This document shows, in pieces, positions 7,466 through 16,856 of a stretch of 64,000 bases of DNA. Below the pieces are notes generated by a model. That model was not told where the DNA came from. It saw only the letters and a program-made list of their open reading frames with translations, and did not search any database. The stretch is from positions 18,425-82,424 of the forward strand of contig JABWBP010000037.1 in NCBI GenBank assembly GCA_013360445.1, written 5' to 3'. Both the position numbers and the translations under genes were made by a program. Positions within the stretch are counted from its first letter, which is position 1. The number at the start of each line of letters is the position of its first letter. The DNA is from Calditrichaceae bacterium. Lineage in GTDB: Bacteria > Calditrichota > Calditrichia > RBG-13-44-9 > J075.

Positions 7466-8926
7466 ATGCAAAGAACCATTCATACTTCACTATTTATAAC
7501 CTTATTGACGGCAAGTTCCATTTTTTGCCAAACCAATATATCTATCAAAACATACGATATTGGTGCATTATTCATTGAAGGAATTAATGCGACATCCACT
7601 GAAAGGCAAAAGGAAATTATCTCCCAGGTAATGTCGCAAAGTTCGATTGAAAATAAAGGAATGGAAGCGCTGGTTAACCTTTTTCATACGCTTCACACTT
7701 CTTATTCCCCAATGGAATACCATCATTCGGATATCGTTCAATTTGATAAGCCATCGGGTACTGTTTATGTGATGCACGTCTTTACAAAGAAAAAAGGGGA
7801 AACGAAGTGGCTGGATTTTCAAATGTATGTTGATGCTCCCCCCATTCATAAAATCAAAAATTTGGCGTTTATTGCAGAAGTATCGGAGCCGGTCAATTTA
7901 CCCAATGGAACCATTCAGCAAAAGGAAACTTTGGAATGGCTAAACAATTATATTTCAAAACTGAACAATGAGTTTGATCTGTCAGGAAGCATATTGATAG
8001 CTCAAGGGGAGCAAATTCTTTTTGAGAGGTATTGGGGCTATGCTGATTCGGAAAAAACACGCCCGATTGATGCGAGTTCCCTCTTTAATATTGCCTCCGG
8101 GGGAAAAATGTTTACGGCATTGAGTATTGCTAAGTTAGTGCAGGGAAATAAGTTGAATTATAATGATCAAATCACGGAATACATTGATGAATTTTCAGAC
8201 CCGACAAAAGCAGATAAAATATTGATCCATAATTTGCTTTCACACACCTCGGGATTAACTCATCATTGGTGGGGGCAAAAAAGCGAAGCCTCTGAAAAAA
8301 GCAAAACGGTGAAAGATGATTTGAAAATGATCATAGAGGGAGGCTTTCAAGCAGCTGCAGGAACAGCGTATGAATATAATAATTCAAACTACATACTGCT
8401 TGGGGCTGTTATTGAGAAAATTACCGGAAAAGATTATTACACTTTTGTAGCAGAAAATATCTTTGTCCCTGCCAATATGAAGAGTAGCGGGTATTTTAAC
8501 CACGGAACAGAGAAAACTGTTGCCCCATTAGTACGTGCAGAACAGAGTGATAAATGGATCCGTGTAGAAAACGAAGCTGTTAAAGGGAGCGCTGCCGGTG
8601 GAGCCTATTCAAATGCGCGTGATATGTTGAAATTCTCCCGGGCGCTCAGGAATAACCTAATCGTTTCAAAAGAAACTTTTCAAAATATGGTCGCCGTTAA
8701 AAACAAGGGGATGGATGTAAGCGAAGATTACGGCTACGGTTTTATAATTGAAAAATCAGGTCCGGAAATCACCTATGGCCATGGAGGTACTGCGAAAGGT
8801 GTGAATTTCGAGTTCAGGTATTTTCCTAATCAGGACATCACCCTGGTTGTTTTTTGTAATCAGGATAATGGAGCATATGACGACTTGAAACGAAATGCGA
8901 TAAAGCTAATCTCAGGAGATAGATAG
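7466..8926 (+). CDS. Exported serine hydrolase, beta-lactamase/PBP class C-like
   Basis: 486 residues with a signal peptide (SLFITLLTASSIFC). The C-terminal 330 residues are a class C beta-lactamase-like serine hydrolase: the SxxK motif is SGGK in NIASGGKMFTA near residue 210, the YxN-type motif is in YNNSNYILLG, and the third motif is HGGTAKG near the end. The N-terminal 150 residues are a separate region I do not recognise. Such proteins are usually peptidases or esterases rather than true antibiotic-resistance enzymes. It is much more AT-rich than its neighbours (19 G/C in the 60 bases from 8161), which suggests horizontal gain. AGAGG precedes the start. Confidence 0.8.
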   Translation: MQRTIHTSLFITLLTASSIFCQTNISIKTYDIGALFIEGINATSTERQKEIISQVMSQSSIENKGMEALVNLFHTLHTSYSPMEYHHSDIVQFDKPSGTVYVMHVFTKKKGETKWLDFQMYVDAPPIHKIKNLAFIAEVSEPVNLPNGTIQQKETLEWLNNYISKLNNEFDLSGSILIAQGEQILFERYWGYADSEKTRPIDASSLFNIASGGKMFTALSIAKLVQGNKLNYNDQITEYIDEFSDPTKADKILIHNLLSHTSGLTHHWWGQKSEASEKSKTVKDDLKMIIEGGFQAAAGTAYEYNNSNYILLGAVIEKITGKDYYTFVAENIFVPANMKSSGYFNHGTEKTVAPLVRAEQSDKWIRVENEAVKGSAAGGAYSNARDMLKFSRALRNNLIVSKETFQNMVAVKNKGMDVSEDYGYGFIIEKSGPEITYGHGGTAKGVNFEFRYFPNQDITLVVFCNQDNGAYDDLKRNAIKLISGDR

Positions 8927-9088
8927 TTCTACCTGGTGAGGATGGAGAAATATCGCCTGCAACAAGGATAATTTTCCGCCGCCAACCCCGCCTTATTTTG
9001 ATCATTTATTTTCCCCCCGGTTTTGCTTATCTTTGAGCGTTCGCAACCGGTTTCCCGCGCCCGGTCTGCCAGGCCGGGCGGATCATAT

Positions 9089-9341
9089 ATACTAAGCGCA
9101 TTTTAAAATTTCCGTTTTCTTGTTCTATAAAAAACCCCGACAGGGGTTCAACATTTGTAGCCGGCAATAGTGCCAATACAAACCGCAACCCCGGCAGGGG
9201 TTGAACCCCTTCGGGGTTCCGGCGGTTATTTGAGGTTTGTGAATTCTACAAATGTTGAACACCTCCGGTGTTCGGAAAAGAATCCTGACTACAATGTGGC
9301 TTCATTGCCTGTAAATGGAAATTTCAACGTGCGTTTAGTAT
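9089..9341. repeat. About 250-bp palindromic element with imperfect terminal inverted repeats
   Basis: The outer arms ATACTAAGCGCATTTT... and its counterpart near 9317-9341 pair over 25 bp with four mismatches. Inside lie GGTTCAACATTTGTAG (9145-9160) and its complement at 9246-9261, plus several CCCC/GGGG hairpins. No open frame lies inside. It is MITE-like or a structured repeat; no clear target duplication is seen. Confidence 0.65.
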
Positions 9342-9373
9342 AGTGCAAAAGGCCATGAACTGAGCTTTTGGCC

Positions 9374-9445
9374 GATACTCGATGCTCGATACTGGCTGCC
9401 GGATCGGGCGATTTATCGAGCATCAAGCATCCGGTATCGAGCATC
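9374..9445. repeat. Heptad array with opposing arms (GATACTC / ATCGAGC)
   Basis: Forward arm: GATACTC, GATGCTC, GATACTG (9374-9394). Reverse arm: ATCGAGC, ATCAAGC, ATCCGGT, ATCGAGC (9415-9442), all in exact 7-nt steps. The two arms are complementary and could fold together. It ends just upstream of the restriction-modification gene. Confidence 0.75.
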
Positions 9446-9530
9446 TTAAAAAGCTCATAATATGACCTCGCGGAGCATAGAATTCAAAATCCCGGTCAAT
9501 ATCCATTTATCGAAGCCCGGTAATCGTCCC

Positions 9531-12500
9531 ATGCCCTACACCAAAGAACAAGCCTGCCAGAAGATTTCCGAGCTGGTCGCCAGCTTCAAGGCCAGCGAGG
9601 CGCGGCTGCACCGCGAAGCGGAAGCGCAAATCGAGAACAATTTCATCCGCCCGCTCTTCCAGTACCTCAACTGGAATACCCGCAACGCCGGCCTGGCCGT
9701 GGCGGATTATGAATTCCTGGTGCAGAAAACCCACCGCTACGGCAAGCGCCCGGATTATATCCTGCAATTAGACCGCCAGCACCTCCTGGTAATGGACGCC
9801 AAGCAGGTGAAATACGACCTGCACGACCCGCGCTGGATGAACCAGGTTTACGCCTACGCCTACTCCACCCAGAACCTCGCCCCGGCGCGCCGGATCGATT
9901 TCGCCGTCCTCACCGACTTCCAGGAATTCATCGTGCTGGACTGCACCCTCTACGCCGGGGATCCCCGGGCGGTGAGCAATTTCCGGGTGCTGGACTGGCG
10001 CTGCGAGGATTACCTGGAACAGTTCGATACCCTCTGGGAACTCTTCGAGCGGGAAAACCTGCGCCAGGCCGCCCGCTCCCGCGCCGCGGGCCAGCCCGCG
10101 GGGCTGTGGGCGCGCGCCCTCTCTCCCCGCAAGGTAAAGGCCAACCGCCTCCCCCCGGACAAAACCTTTCTGGCGGAGATGGACGACGACAAAACCGGCT
10201 GGCGGGTGCGCCTGGCCAAAGACATGAAGAAGCACAACCCCGAAGCCGGGGGCGCGCTCATCACCGCGGCGGTGCAATTGCTCATCGACCGGCTCATCTT
10301 CGTCAAGGCGCTCTCGGACCGGGAAATCGAGCAGGATTACCTGGCCAAATTGGCCGAGACCGTGGAGCGCGACGGGCTTTCCGAGAGCGCTACCGGCTGG
10401 TTCCGCGCCTGCCGGGCCATTTTCGAGAAGCTGAACGACTTCTACAACGGCAGCATCTTCGAGCGCCGCCCGGAGTTAGAGGCGGTAGCGGTCTCCAACA
10501 AGGTGGTGCGGGAGATCATCCGCGCCCTGCAGCCGGAGAACTCCCCCTACAACTTTGCCGCCCTGCCGGTGGAAATTTTGGGCACCATCTACGAGCGCTT
10601 CCTGGGGCGGGTGGTGCGCAGCACCGACAAACGGGTGTACATCGAGGACAAGCCGGAGGTGCGCAAAGCCGGGGGAGTGTATTACACCCCGCAATACATC
10701 GTGGATTACATCGTGCGCAACAGCGTGGGCAAACTGTTGGAAGGGTGCCGCGCCCCGGAAGAGGTTGCGAAGCTGCGCATTCTCGACCCCGCCTGCGGCT
10801 CCGGCTCCTTTTTGTTGGGGGCCTACGCGGCGCTGCTCGACTGGCATCTCGCCTATTACCGCGCCAAATCCCGCCCGGGCAAACAGGATCGCGCCGCCGC
10901 GTACCGGGACCCCGACGGGCAGGTGCGCCTGACCGCCCGGCTGAAGCGCCAGATTCTGCTCAACAACCTTTTCGGGGTGGATATCGACCCCCAGGCGGTG
11001 GAGGTGACCCGCTTTTCCCTCTCCCTGAAGGCCCTGGAAGACACCCGCCGGGAGGAGTTGGACGAAGAGCGCAGCCTCTTCCGCCAGAGCGTGCTGCCGG
11101 ATTTGAGCCGCAACATCCGCTGCGGGAACAGTTTGATCGCGCCGGATTACTTCAGCGGGATGTTCCCGGACGCGCAGGAGATGCTCCGGGTGAATCCTTT
11201 CGACTGGCAGGGGGCGTTCCCGCAGGTATTTTCGGAGAGCGGGGGGTTTGATGCGGTGATTGGGAATCCGCCGTATATTCGCATTCAGACCTTGCAGGAA
11301 AGCGGCCCGGGGCAGGTCGCGTATTTGAAGCGCAGCTACCGCGCCGCCGCTTCCGGGAATTACGACATTTATGTGGTGTTCGTGGAAAAGGGGCTGGGCC
11401 TGCTGAACGAGCGGGGGCGGTTGGGGTATATTTTACCGCACAAGTTTTTCAACGCCAAATACGGCGAAGGTCTGCGCAGTTTGATTGCCGGGGGCCGGCA
11501 TCTCACCGGGGTGGTGCATTTTGGAGACCGGCAGGTATTTGAGGGCGCGACCACCTACACGGCGCTACTGTTTTTAGACAAAACGGGGCGTGATTCATTT
11601 GAGTTTGTGCGGGTCTTAGATTTACAAGCCTGGCGGGAAGGCGAGCCGCAAGAGCGCGGAGAAATCAAAACCGAAGCGGTTACCGCCGCGGAATGGAATT
11701 TTACCGTTGGGAAAGGCGCAGAATTGTTTGAAAAATTAAGCCAGATGCCGGTGAAGTTGCAAGATATATCCACAAGAATTTATCAAGGTCCAATAACAAG
11801 TGCCGATGACGTTTTTCTCTTTAAAAAGTATCAAAATGAAAGTCTTGATGTTATTGATGTTTTCTCTAAAGAGCTGGATGAATGGGTTAAACTTGAACGG
11901 TCTATTTTGAAACGCGTTGTTAGGAGCGGAAGTATTGGGCGTTATTGGGCAATCACAACAGCATACGTGCTTTTCCCATATTCGATCGATGGACATACCG
12001 CCAAGCTTTTTTCCAAAAACGAAATGCAAAAAATGTATCCATTGGCATGGGCTTATTTGGAACGCAACAAAAAAGTGCTTGAGAGTCGAGAAAAAGGGGC
12101 ATTTAGAGATTCGGAATGGTATCGTTTCGGGCGAACACAAAATTTGGCAATGTGGGAACAACCTAAGCTGTTGGTTCCCTATATGATTACAGAGTTAAGT
12201 GCATATCCTGATCGAATTGATAATTTTTATTTTATTAATGTAACCACCGGAGGATATGGAATTACTCTTAATGAGAGTCATGGCAACTATCTCTACATTT
12301 GTGGTCTGCTTAACTCGCACCTGCTCGATTTTTATCTGAAGAAAGTTTCTACTACTTTTCATAGTGGTTACTTTGCGGCCAATAAACAATACGTCGAGCG
12401 CCTCCCCATCCGCACCATCAACTTCTCCGACCCGGCAGACAAAGCCCGGCACGATCAACTAACGCAGTTGGTGGAATCCATGTTAGCCCTGCACCGCCAC

Positions 12501-12650
12501 AAAGCCGCGGCCCCCACCCAAAGCGAGCAGGAGCTGTTCCAGCGCCAGATCGAGGCCACGGACCGGCAAATCGACGCCCTGGTGTACCGGCTCTACGGGC
12601 TGGGCGAAGCGGAAATCGCCATCGTGGAAGAAAGCCTGAAGCGCCCCTGA
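9531..12650 (+). CDS. Type IIG-like restriction endonuclease/adenine methyltransferase (single-chain R-M)
   Basis: About 1039 residues from ATG 9531 (MPYTKEQ, where related proteins usually begin); an in-frame ATG at 9462 would add 23 residues, and neither has a clear ribosome site. Residue numbers here count from 9531. The N-terminus has a PD-(D/E)XK nuclease pattern (RPDYIL then MDAKQ, about residues 73-92). The middle is an N6-adenine methyltransferase with motif I DPACGSGSFL near 418 and catalytic NPPY near 578. The C-terminus is a TaqI-like target-recognition region. It would methylate and cleave a defined DNA site. No separate specificity or restriction subunit is adjacent. The stretch 11750-12390 is strikingly AT-rich (17 G/C in 11821-11880 against 37 in 10141-10200), suggesting exchange of the recognition domain. 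Confidence 0.88.
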   Translation: MPYTKEQACQKISELVASFKASEARLHREAEAQIENNFIRPLFQYLNWNTRNAGLAVADYEFLVQKTHRYGKRPDYILQLDRQHLLVMDAKQVKYDLHDPRWMNQVYAYAYSTQNLAPARRIDFAVLTDFQEFIVLDCTLYAGDPRAVSNFRVLDWRCEDYLEQFDTLWELFERENLRQAARSRAAGQPAGLWARALSPRKVKANRLPPDKTFLAEMDDDKTGWRVRLAKDMKKHNPEAGGALITAAVQLLIDRLIFVKALSDREIEQDYLAKLAETVERDGLSESATGWFRACRAIFEKLNDFYNGSIFERRPELEAVAVSNKVVREIIRALQPENSPYNFAALPVEILGTIYERFLGRVVRSTDKRVYIEDKPEVRKAGGVYYTPQYIVDYIVRNSVGKLLEGCRAPEEVAKLRILDPACGSGSFLLGAYAALLDWHLAYYRAKSRPGKQDRAAAYRDPDGQVRLTARLKRQILLNNLFGVDIDPQAVEVTRFSLSLKALEDTRREELDEERSLFRQSVLPDLSRNIRCGNSLIAPDYFSGMFPDAQEMLRVNPFDWQGAFPQVFSESGGFDAVIGNPPYIRIQTLQESGPGQVAYLKRSYRAAASGNYDIYVVFVEKGLGLLNERGRLGYILPHKFFNAKYGEGLRSLIAGGRHLTGVVHFGDRQVFEGATTYTALLFLDKTGRDSFEFVRVLDLQAWREGEPQERGEIKTEAVTAAEWNFTVGKGAELFEKLSQMPVKLQDISTRIYQGPITSADDVFLFKKYQNESLDVIDVFSKELDEWVKLERSILKRVVRSGSIGRYWAITTAYVLFPYSIDGHTAKLFSKNEMQKMYPLAWAYLERNKKVLESREKGAFRDSEWYRFGRTQNLAMWEQPKLLVPYMITELSAYPDRIDNFYFINVTTGGYGITLNESHGNYLYICGLLNSHLLDFYLKKVSTTFHSGYFAANKQYVERLPIRTINFSDPADKARHDQLTQLVESMLALHRHKAAAPTQSEQELFQRQIEATDRQIDALVYRLYGLGEAEIAIVEESLKRP

Positions 12651-12765
12651 GCGCGGTTCGCCGCACCCCGGAATTCACAAAACCCTTGAATATTTCCCCC
12701 CCGTTCGCTAAACTCTTCCAGTTTCACGCAAAAAATTTCCCATGAAACGTAACCGGGGAGTTTTC

Positions 12766-15700
12766 ATGAACGCCTCTCATTCAGAAAAGCAATCCCGCAA
12801 CGGCAACCCGGATGAATTTCAATACCCCCTCCGCGAACCCGGGGACCGGCTGCGATTTTACGGTTACCTGTTTCTGCTGCCCATTGCCATGGCGCTGCTG
12901 ATCCAGGGGATTTGCGGGTATTTGCTCTTCCCCGCGCTCTCCTGGCAGCACCTCGCCGGCGTCACCCTCGCGCACGGGCTGGTGTTGGGGCTGTTTTTAT
13001 TCCTGCTCTGGATTCCCGTCCGGCTCACCATTTTAGACTGGAACGACAAGGTCGAGAACTTCATCATCTACCTGCGCAGTATTGTGCTTCTTTTGTTGAT
13101 CCTGGCGCTCTTTCCCCACGACCTGGCGCAGCATTTTCTGGCCGGAAGACAACCCACCCGGGACCTCTCTCTCGCTTATTGGGTGTTCATCGGCCTGCTG
13201 CCGCTGATCTATTTAGAGCTGACCCGCCGGAAACTCCACTACACCGCCTTCCGGGACATTCGCACCGCCGCCGACCCCCGCCGGCGGCGCTATTCGGAAC
13301 GCTGGGTGTGGTACGAGGCGATCTCGTTTTTCACCCTGCTGCTGAGCCTGGTGGTGGTGGAGCTTTGGTTCTCAGCTACTCTCGGAACGGGTAAATTCGT
13401 TCTCCAGCCGGCGATTTTTTTTATTCAAAAAGGGTCGATGGCCGGCAATATCAAAATCCAGATGGAGATGCTGGCCTGGTTTTGCTCTTCGTTCATTTCC
13501 GGTTTGATATTTTTCCTGAGCGCCTGCTTAGGCAACCGTTTGATCGGGCGGATACTGATCCCGGTAACCTTCCACGAGCGCGACATGCGTGGCATCATTC
13601 AAAAGACCTACCGCTATCTCTGGCACTTCTTAAGCGCGATGCTGTTCAAGCAGCCCTTTTTGTTAGTGGGAGGATTTGCCATCACGCTCATTTTTTTGGG
13701 CACCCCGATCGTTTTCGTGGCGGTGGGGCACCATGAAATCTTATCCGGATTCACCGAGGCAGACCAGATCATATTGGCGCTGGTGGTTTTCGTGGCCTGG
13801 TTCAGCCCCCTTACCCTCTCCGCGGTGCACCCGGATGAAACTTTCGGGGAGTATTTCAACCGCCGCCTCGCCGACCTGCTGATGGTGATCCAGGGGCACC
13901 TGGTGGTGATCGGCTTCGGCAGCTTAGGAAAGCGGGTGTTAGAGCGGGAAGTGCGCCTGATGCTCCGGGAAGACCACCAGGATAAAAGTTTCATGGAAGT
14001 GGTGACCCCGGATTTGCGCCTGGAAAGGTTGAGCAGCTACGCGGTGGTGATCGAACGGGATCCCCAGGACGTGATTTTCTCCGGGGAGACCAGCCTCTTA
14101 GGCCGCCACGGCGTGGTAAGCACCTGCCGCGAACCCTATAAAACCAGGGATCCCAACAAGAACATTTTTTATGATGAGAAGCGGGTGCTGGCCCCGGTGA
14201 TCATCGGGGAAGCGCGGGAGCCGTTTATCAGCTCCCGGGTAAATTTGGAACGCGCCCGGCTCATCATCAGCACCGTGCCGGAAGAGGGGAGCGTTCAAAC
14301 CATTTTCGATCGCGCCAACCAGGCCCGGGTCAACGCCATCATCTGCGTCAGCCGCAGCGACCAGATTTCGTACCTTACCTACCGGGCGCGTCACCGCCGC
14401 ATCGTGCTGGTTTACCCCAAGCACAACCAGGGAACCACCCTGGGGCACCGCCTCTGGGCGGCGATGGTGAAAGTGCGCTCGATTTATAAGATGGAGAAAG
14501 ACCAGTGGCCGAAAGTGCTCATCGTGGGAAACAATAAAGCCACCCAGTTCATGTTAGAAACCCTGTGGATTTACCTGCCCGGAACGCCGGGGAATAGAAC
14601 CCGGATATTGAAAGAGCACTTTGCCTTCATCGTCACTTCCCCGGAGCAGTCCATCGGCTACCCCATCTTGAAAGAGGAGGGGAAAAACCAGCCCTTCGAC
14701 CTGCGCTGGCCGGCGCTGTTAGTTACCAGCAGCCGCTTTCCGTACCAAAGCGGCGAGTCGCCGCTGGATATCCGGGACTTTCTCCAGCTTACCCGGGTGG
14801 TCAATGAAGCGGACCAGAACGCTATCCAGGCCTGCATCGAGGAGCATCAGCCGCACATTCTGGTGCTGAACCATGATGCAGTCGATAAATCGCCCCTCTT
14901 AGTATCCCGCTGCGTGCGCGCCCTGGAACGGCTCAAATCCCAGTATCAAGAGAAATTTCATCTCCCCCTGATCCTGCTGACCGCGGTGCGGGGAGATGAC
15001 CGGGAACGGCAGGTGTTAGGCGACGCTTCCCGGTATTACGATGCCGTGGGAAAAATGTACAAGGAGCCTCTGGCGCTGGACGCCAGCTATCCCTCCCCGG
15101 CCCGCTACGCCTACTACGCCCGGGAGGTCATCGGGGAGAGCATCAGCGACGCCCTGGCCGACGCGGAAGAAGTGATTGCCGGGGCGCGCCGGAGTTTTTC
15201 CATCCCTATCGGGCGCAAAGGGGCGATCAAAAGGGCCCGGGAAAAAGAGAAACAGTTCGTGGAAATCAGCACCTGCCTGCCCAATCGCCCCGGGGCCCTG
15301 GCAAATTTTTTAGCCCGCATGGCCGGCGTCGAATTCGATCCTCCGAAAAAAGAGACCATCGAGGAGTTGTGGCGCAGGGGCAAAACCGCTGCGGAGACGG
15401 TCGAGCCGCACATGCCTTCCTTTCAATACATGCGCAACATCATTTTAGACCCGGCCGGCAAAGGATACGCGCTGACCGGTTACGCCTTGCTGGTTCCCAT
15501 CCCGGAAGATTCCCCCATTTTCGATCCGCCGTCCCCGGAAACCAGCAGCGTGGTGCGGATTTACGCCAACGACGGGCGCAATTATTTGGAAACCGAGGTG
15601 GACCCGGATGAGCTGTACGATCAAAAGGATAGCGCGATTCTGGCAGAGAAATATAAAAATGTCGTAGAGCCGCCGTCCCCCGGGGTTCCCAACGTCATCG

Positions 15701-16563
15701 ACCGCCTGACCCGCCGGGAAGCGGGCAAAGCGAATAACATCGGGGAGTTCCGGGAGGTGTTATTGGACCCGGAGCATAACGGGAAATACGCCTGCCCGGG
15801 CATGAGCCTCTGCCGGGTGGCGGCATTCCAGGATTACGTAACCGCCAGCAACTATCGCCGCTTAGCCCGGCAGGCGGAAATGGGCAGCCAGCAGTCCAAG
15901 GAGGACCTCCGCAATGCCCGCAATTATTACTGCTGCACCGGTATAAAGCCCACCCGGGAAGCGGAAAAACCGGCCGCCGACTCCTCTTACGCCCGGGTGT
16001 TCTGCTGCGCGTACGGAACCAACGATCCCGGGATGATCGCCATGGTGCTCAATACCCTGATCTTCCGGCCCCAGGTGTTTCGCCCCGCCCACGAAGATGA
16101 AGCCGCGAATAATTGGGTCATCAACATCGACTACTTCAAAGACGTGGCCTGCCAGAATTCCTACTTCGCCATGAACCGGGTGTTCGGATATTTTCAGGAA
16201 AAGAAGAAAACCCATGAATCGGGTCAACCGGAACTGCCCCTGCACCTCATCCGCATTTTGCCCATCGGGGGAGTCAAATCCGCAAAGCTCTGGTTCACTT
16301 ATGCCCGGGCGTTATATCATTTCATCGACCGCGGGCCGGGGAAAAACCGCTACCGCTTCTACTGGATCGACGGCAACCATCAACAACATCTTGGGCTGGA
16401 GGATCTACCCGCCTTCCGGGAAGATGATCGCACTTCCTCACCGATTGTCATTGTGATCAAGAGAACACCGGAAGAAAGTAAGGTTGCGGATCCGAAGAGA
16501 TGCAAAATCTGCGGCCTGGAACCCCGGGAATACGATTGCAGCAAGCTGCGGGTGTGGATATAG
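12766..16563 (+). CDS. Large multi-domain membrane protein: TM region, two RCK/TrkA-N-like domains, ACT-like domain, Cys-rich C-terminus
   Basis: About 1265 residues from ATG 12766, where GGGGAG lies 5 nt upstream; the ATG 24 nt earlier is less likely. Seven or eight hydrophobic helices fill residues 20-365. Then comes a Rossmann-type glycine motif VVIGFGSLGKRVLE near 380, as in RCK/TrkA-N domains, and a second possible one, VLIVGNNKATQFMLE, near 583. Around residue 832 ISTCLPNRPGALANFLARM fits an ACT-like ligand domain. The tail is cysteine-rich (CPGMSLC, YYCCTG, CKICG...C), perhaps metal-binding. RCK pairs gate potassium channels in BK and Castor/Pollux types, but no TVGYG filter is visible. 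A ligand-gated channel or transporter is a guess. Confidence 0.7.
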   Translation: MNASHSEKQSRNGNPDEFQYPLREPGDRLRFYGYLFLLPIAMALLIQGICGYLLFPALSWQHLAGVTLAHGLVLGLFLFLLWIPVRLTILDWNDKVENFIIYLRSIVLLLLILALFPHDLAQHFLAGRQPTRDLSLAYWVFIGLLPLIYLELTRRKLHYTAFRDIRTAADPRRRRYSERWVWYEAISFFTLLLSLVVVELWFSATLGTGKFVLQPAIFFIQKGSMAGNIKIQMEMLAWFCSSFISGLIFFLSACLGNRLIGRILIPVTFHERDMRGIIQKTYRYLWHFLSAMLFKQPFLLVGGFAITLIFLGTPIVFVAVGHHEILSGFTEADQIILALVVFVAWFSPLTLSAVHPDETFGEYFNRRLADLLMVIQGHLVVIGFGSLGKRVLEREVRLMLREDHQDKSFMEVVTPDLRLERLSSYAVVIERDPQDVIFSGETSLLGRHGVVSTCREPYKTRDPNKNIFYDEKRVLAPVIIGEAREPFISSRVNLERARLIISTVPEEGSVQTIFDRANQARVNAIICVSRSDQISYLTYRARHRRIVLVYPKHNQGTTLGHRLWAAMVKVRSIYKMEKDQWPKVLIVGNNKATQFMLETLWIYLPGTPGNRTRILKEHFAFIVTSPEQSIGYPILKEEGKNQPFDLRWPALLVTSSRFPYQSGESPLDIRDFLQLTRVVNEADQNAIQACIEEHQPHILVLNHDAVDKSPLLVSRCVRALERLKSQYQEKFHLPLILLTAVRGDDRERQVLGDASRYYDAVGKMYKEPLALDASYPSPARYAYYAREVIGESISDALADAEEVIAGARRSFSIPIGRKGAIKRAREKEKQFVEISTCLPNRPGALANFLARMAGVEFDPPKKETIEELWRRGKTAAETVEPHMPSFQYMRNIILDPAGKGYALTGYALLVPIPEDSPIFDPPSPETSSVVRIYANDGRNYLETEVDPDELYDQKDSAILAEKYKNVVEPPSPGVPNVIDRLTRREAGKANNIGEFREVLLDPEHNGKYACPGMSLCRVAAFQDYVTASNYRRLARQAEMGSQQSKEDLRNARNYYCCTGIKPTREAEKPAADSSYARVFCCAYGTNDPGMIAMVLNTLIFRPQVFRPAHEDEAANNWVINIDYFKDVACQNSYFAMNRVFGYFQEKKKTHESGQPELPLHLIRILPIGGVKSAKLWFTYARALYHFIDRGPGKNRYRFYWIDGNHQQHLGLEDLPAFREDDRTSSPIVIVIKRTPEESKVADPKRCKICGLEPREYDCSKLRVWI

Positions 16564-16565
16564 CC

Positions 16566-16762
16566 GTTGGATGGGTGGATGGGTGGATGGGTGGATGGTT
16601 AAATGGTTATCTTGCTCACTTACCCATCCCCCCTCCGCCCATCCCCCCATCCAACCATTCAACCATCCAACCATTCAACCATTCAACCATCCAACCATCC
16701 AACCATCCAACCATCCAACCATCCAACCATCCAACCATCCAACCATCCAACCATCCAACCAT
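16566..16762. repeat. Octad minisatellite with opposing arms (GGTGGATG / CCATCCAA)
   Basis: It begins 3 nt after the stop of the RCK-like gene. The first arm repeats GGTGGATG in 8-nt steps; the second, much longer arm repeats CCATCCAA and CCATTCAA in 8-nt steps up to 16762. The arms are complementary. It fills most of the 293-bp gap and any terminator here would be this fold. A shorter relative lies at 49118-49214. Confidence 0.85.
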
Positions 16763-16856
16763 GCAAATGATTGCATTCCCCGGCCCTTCACCGTATATTT
16801 TGCCCTTTCAGGTAACACAATATGGAAAGTGACACGGCGGAAGGCAGCTTAGATCG

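Noticed and set aside
10106..11251. 381-codon open frame in a second frame of the restriction-modification gene
   Set aside because: It overlaps conserved methyltransferase motifs in the other frame; its composition (G, A, R, P-rich) is a shadow.
16566..16762. Possible CRISPR array
   Set aside because: Units are 8 nt with no spacers and no cas genes nearby; same for 43068-43380.
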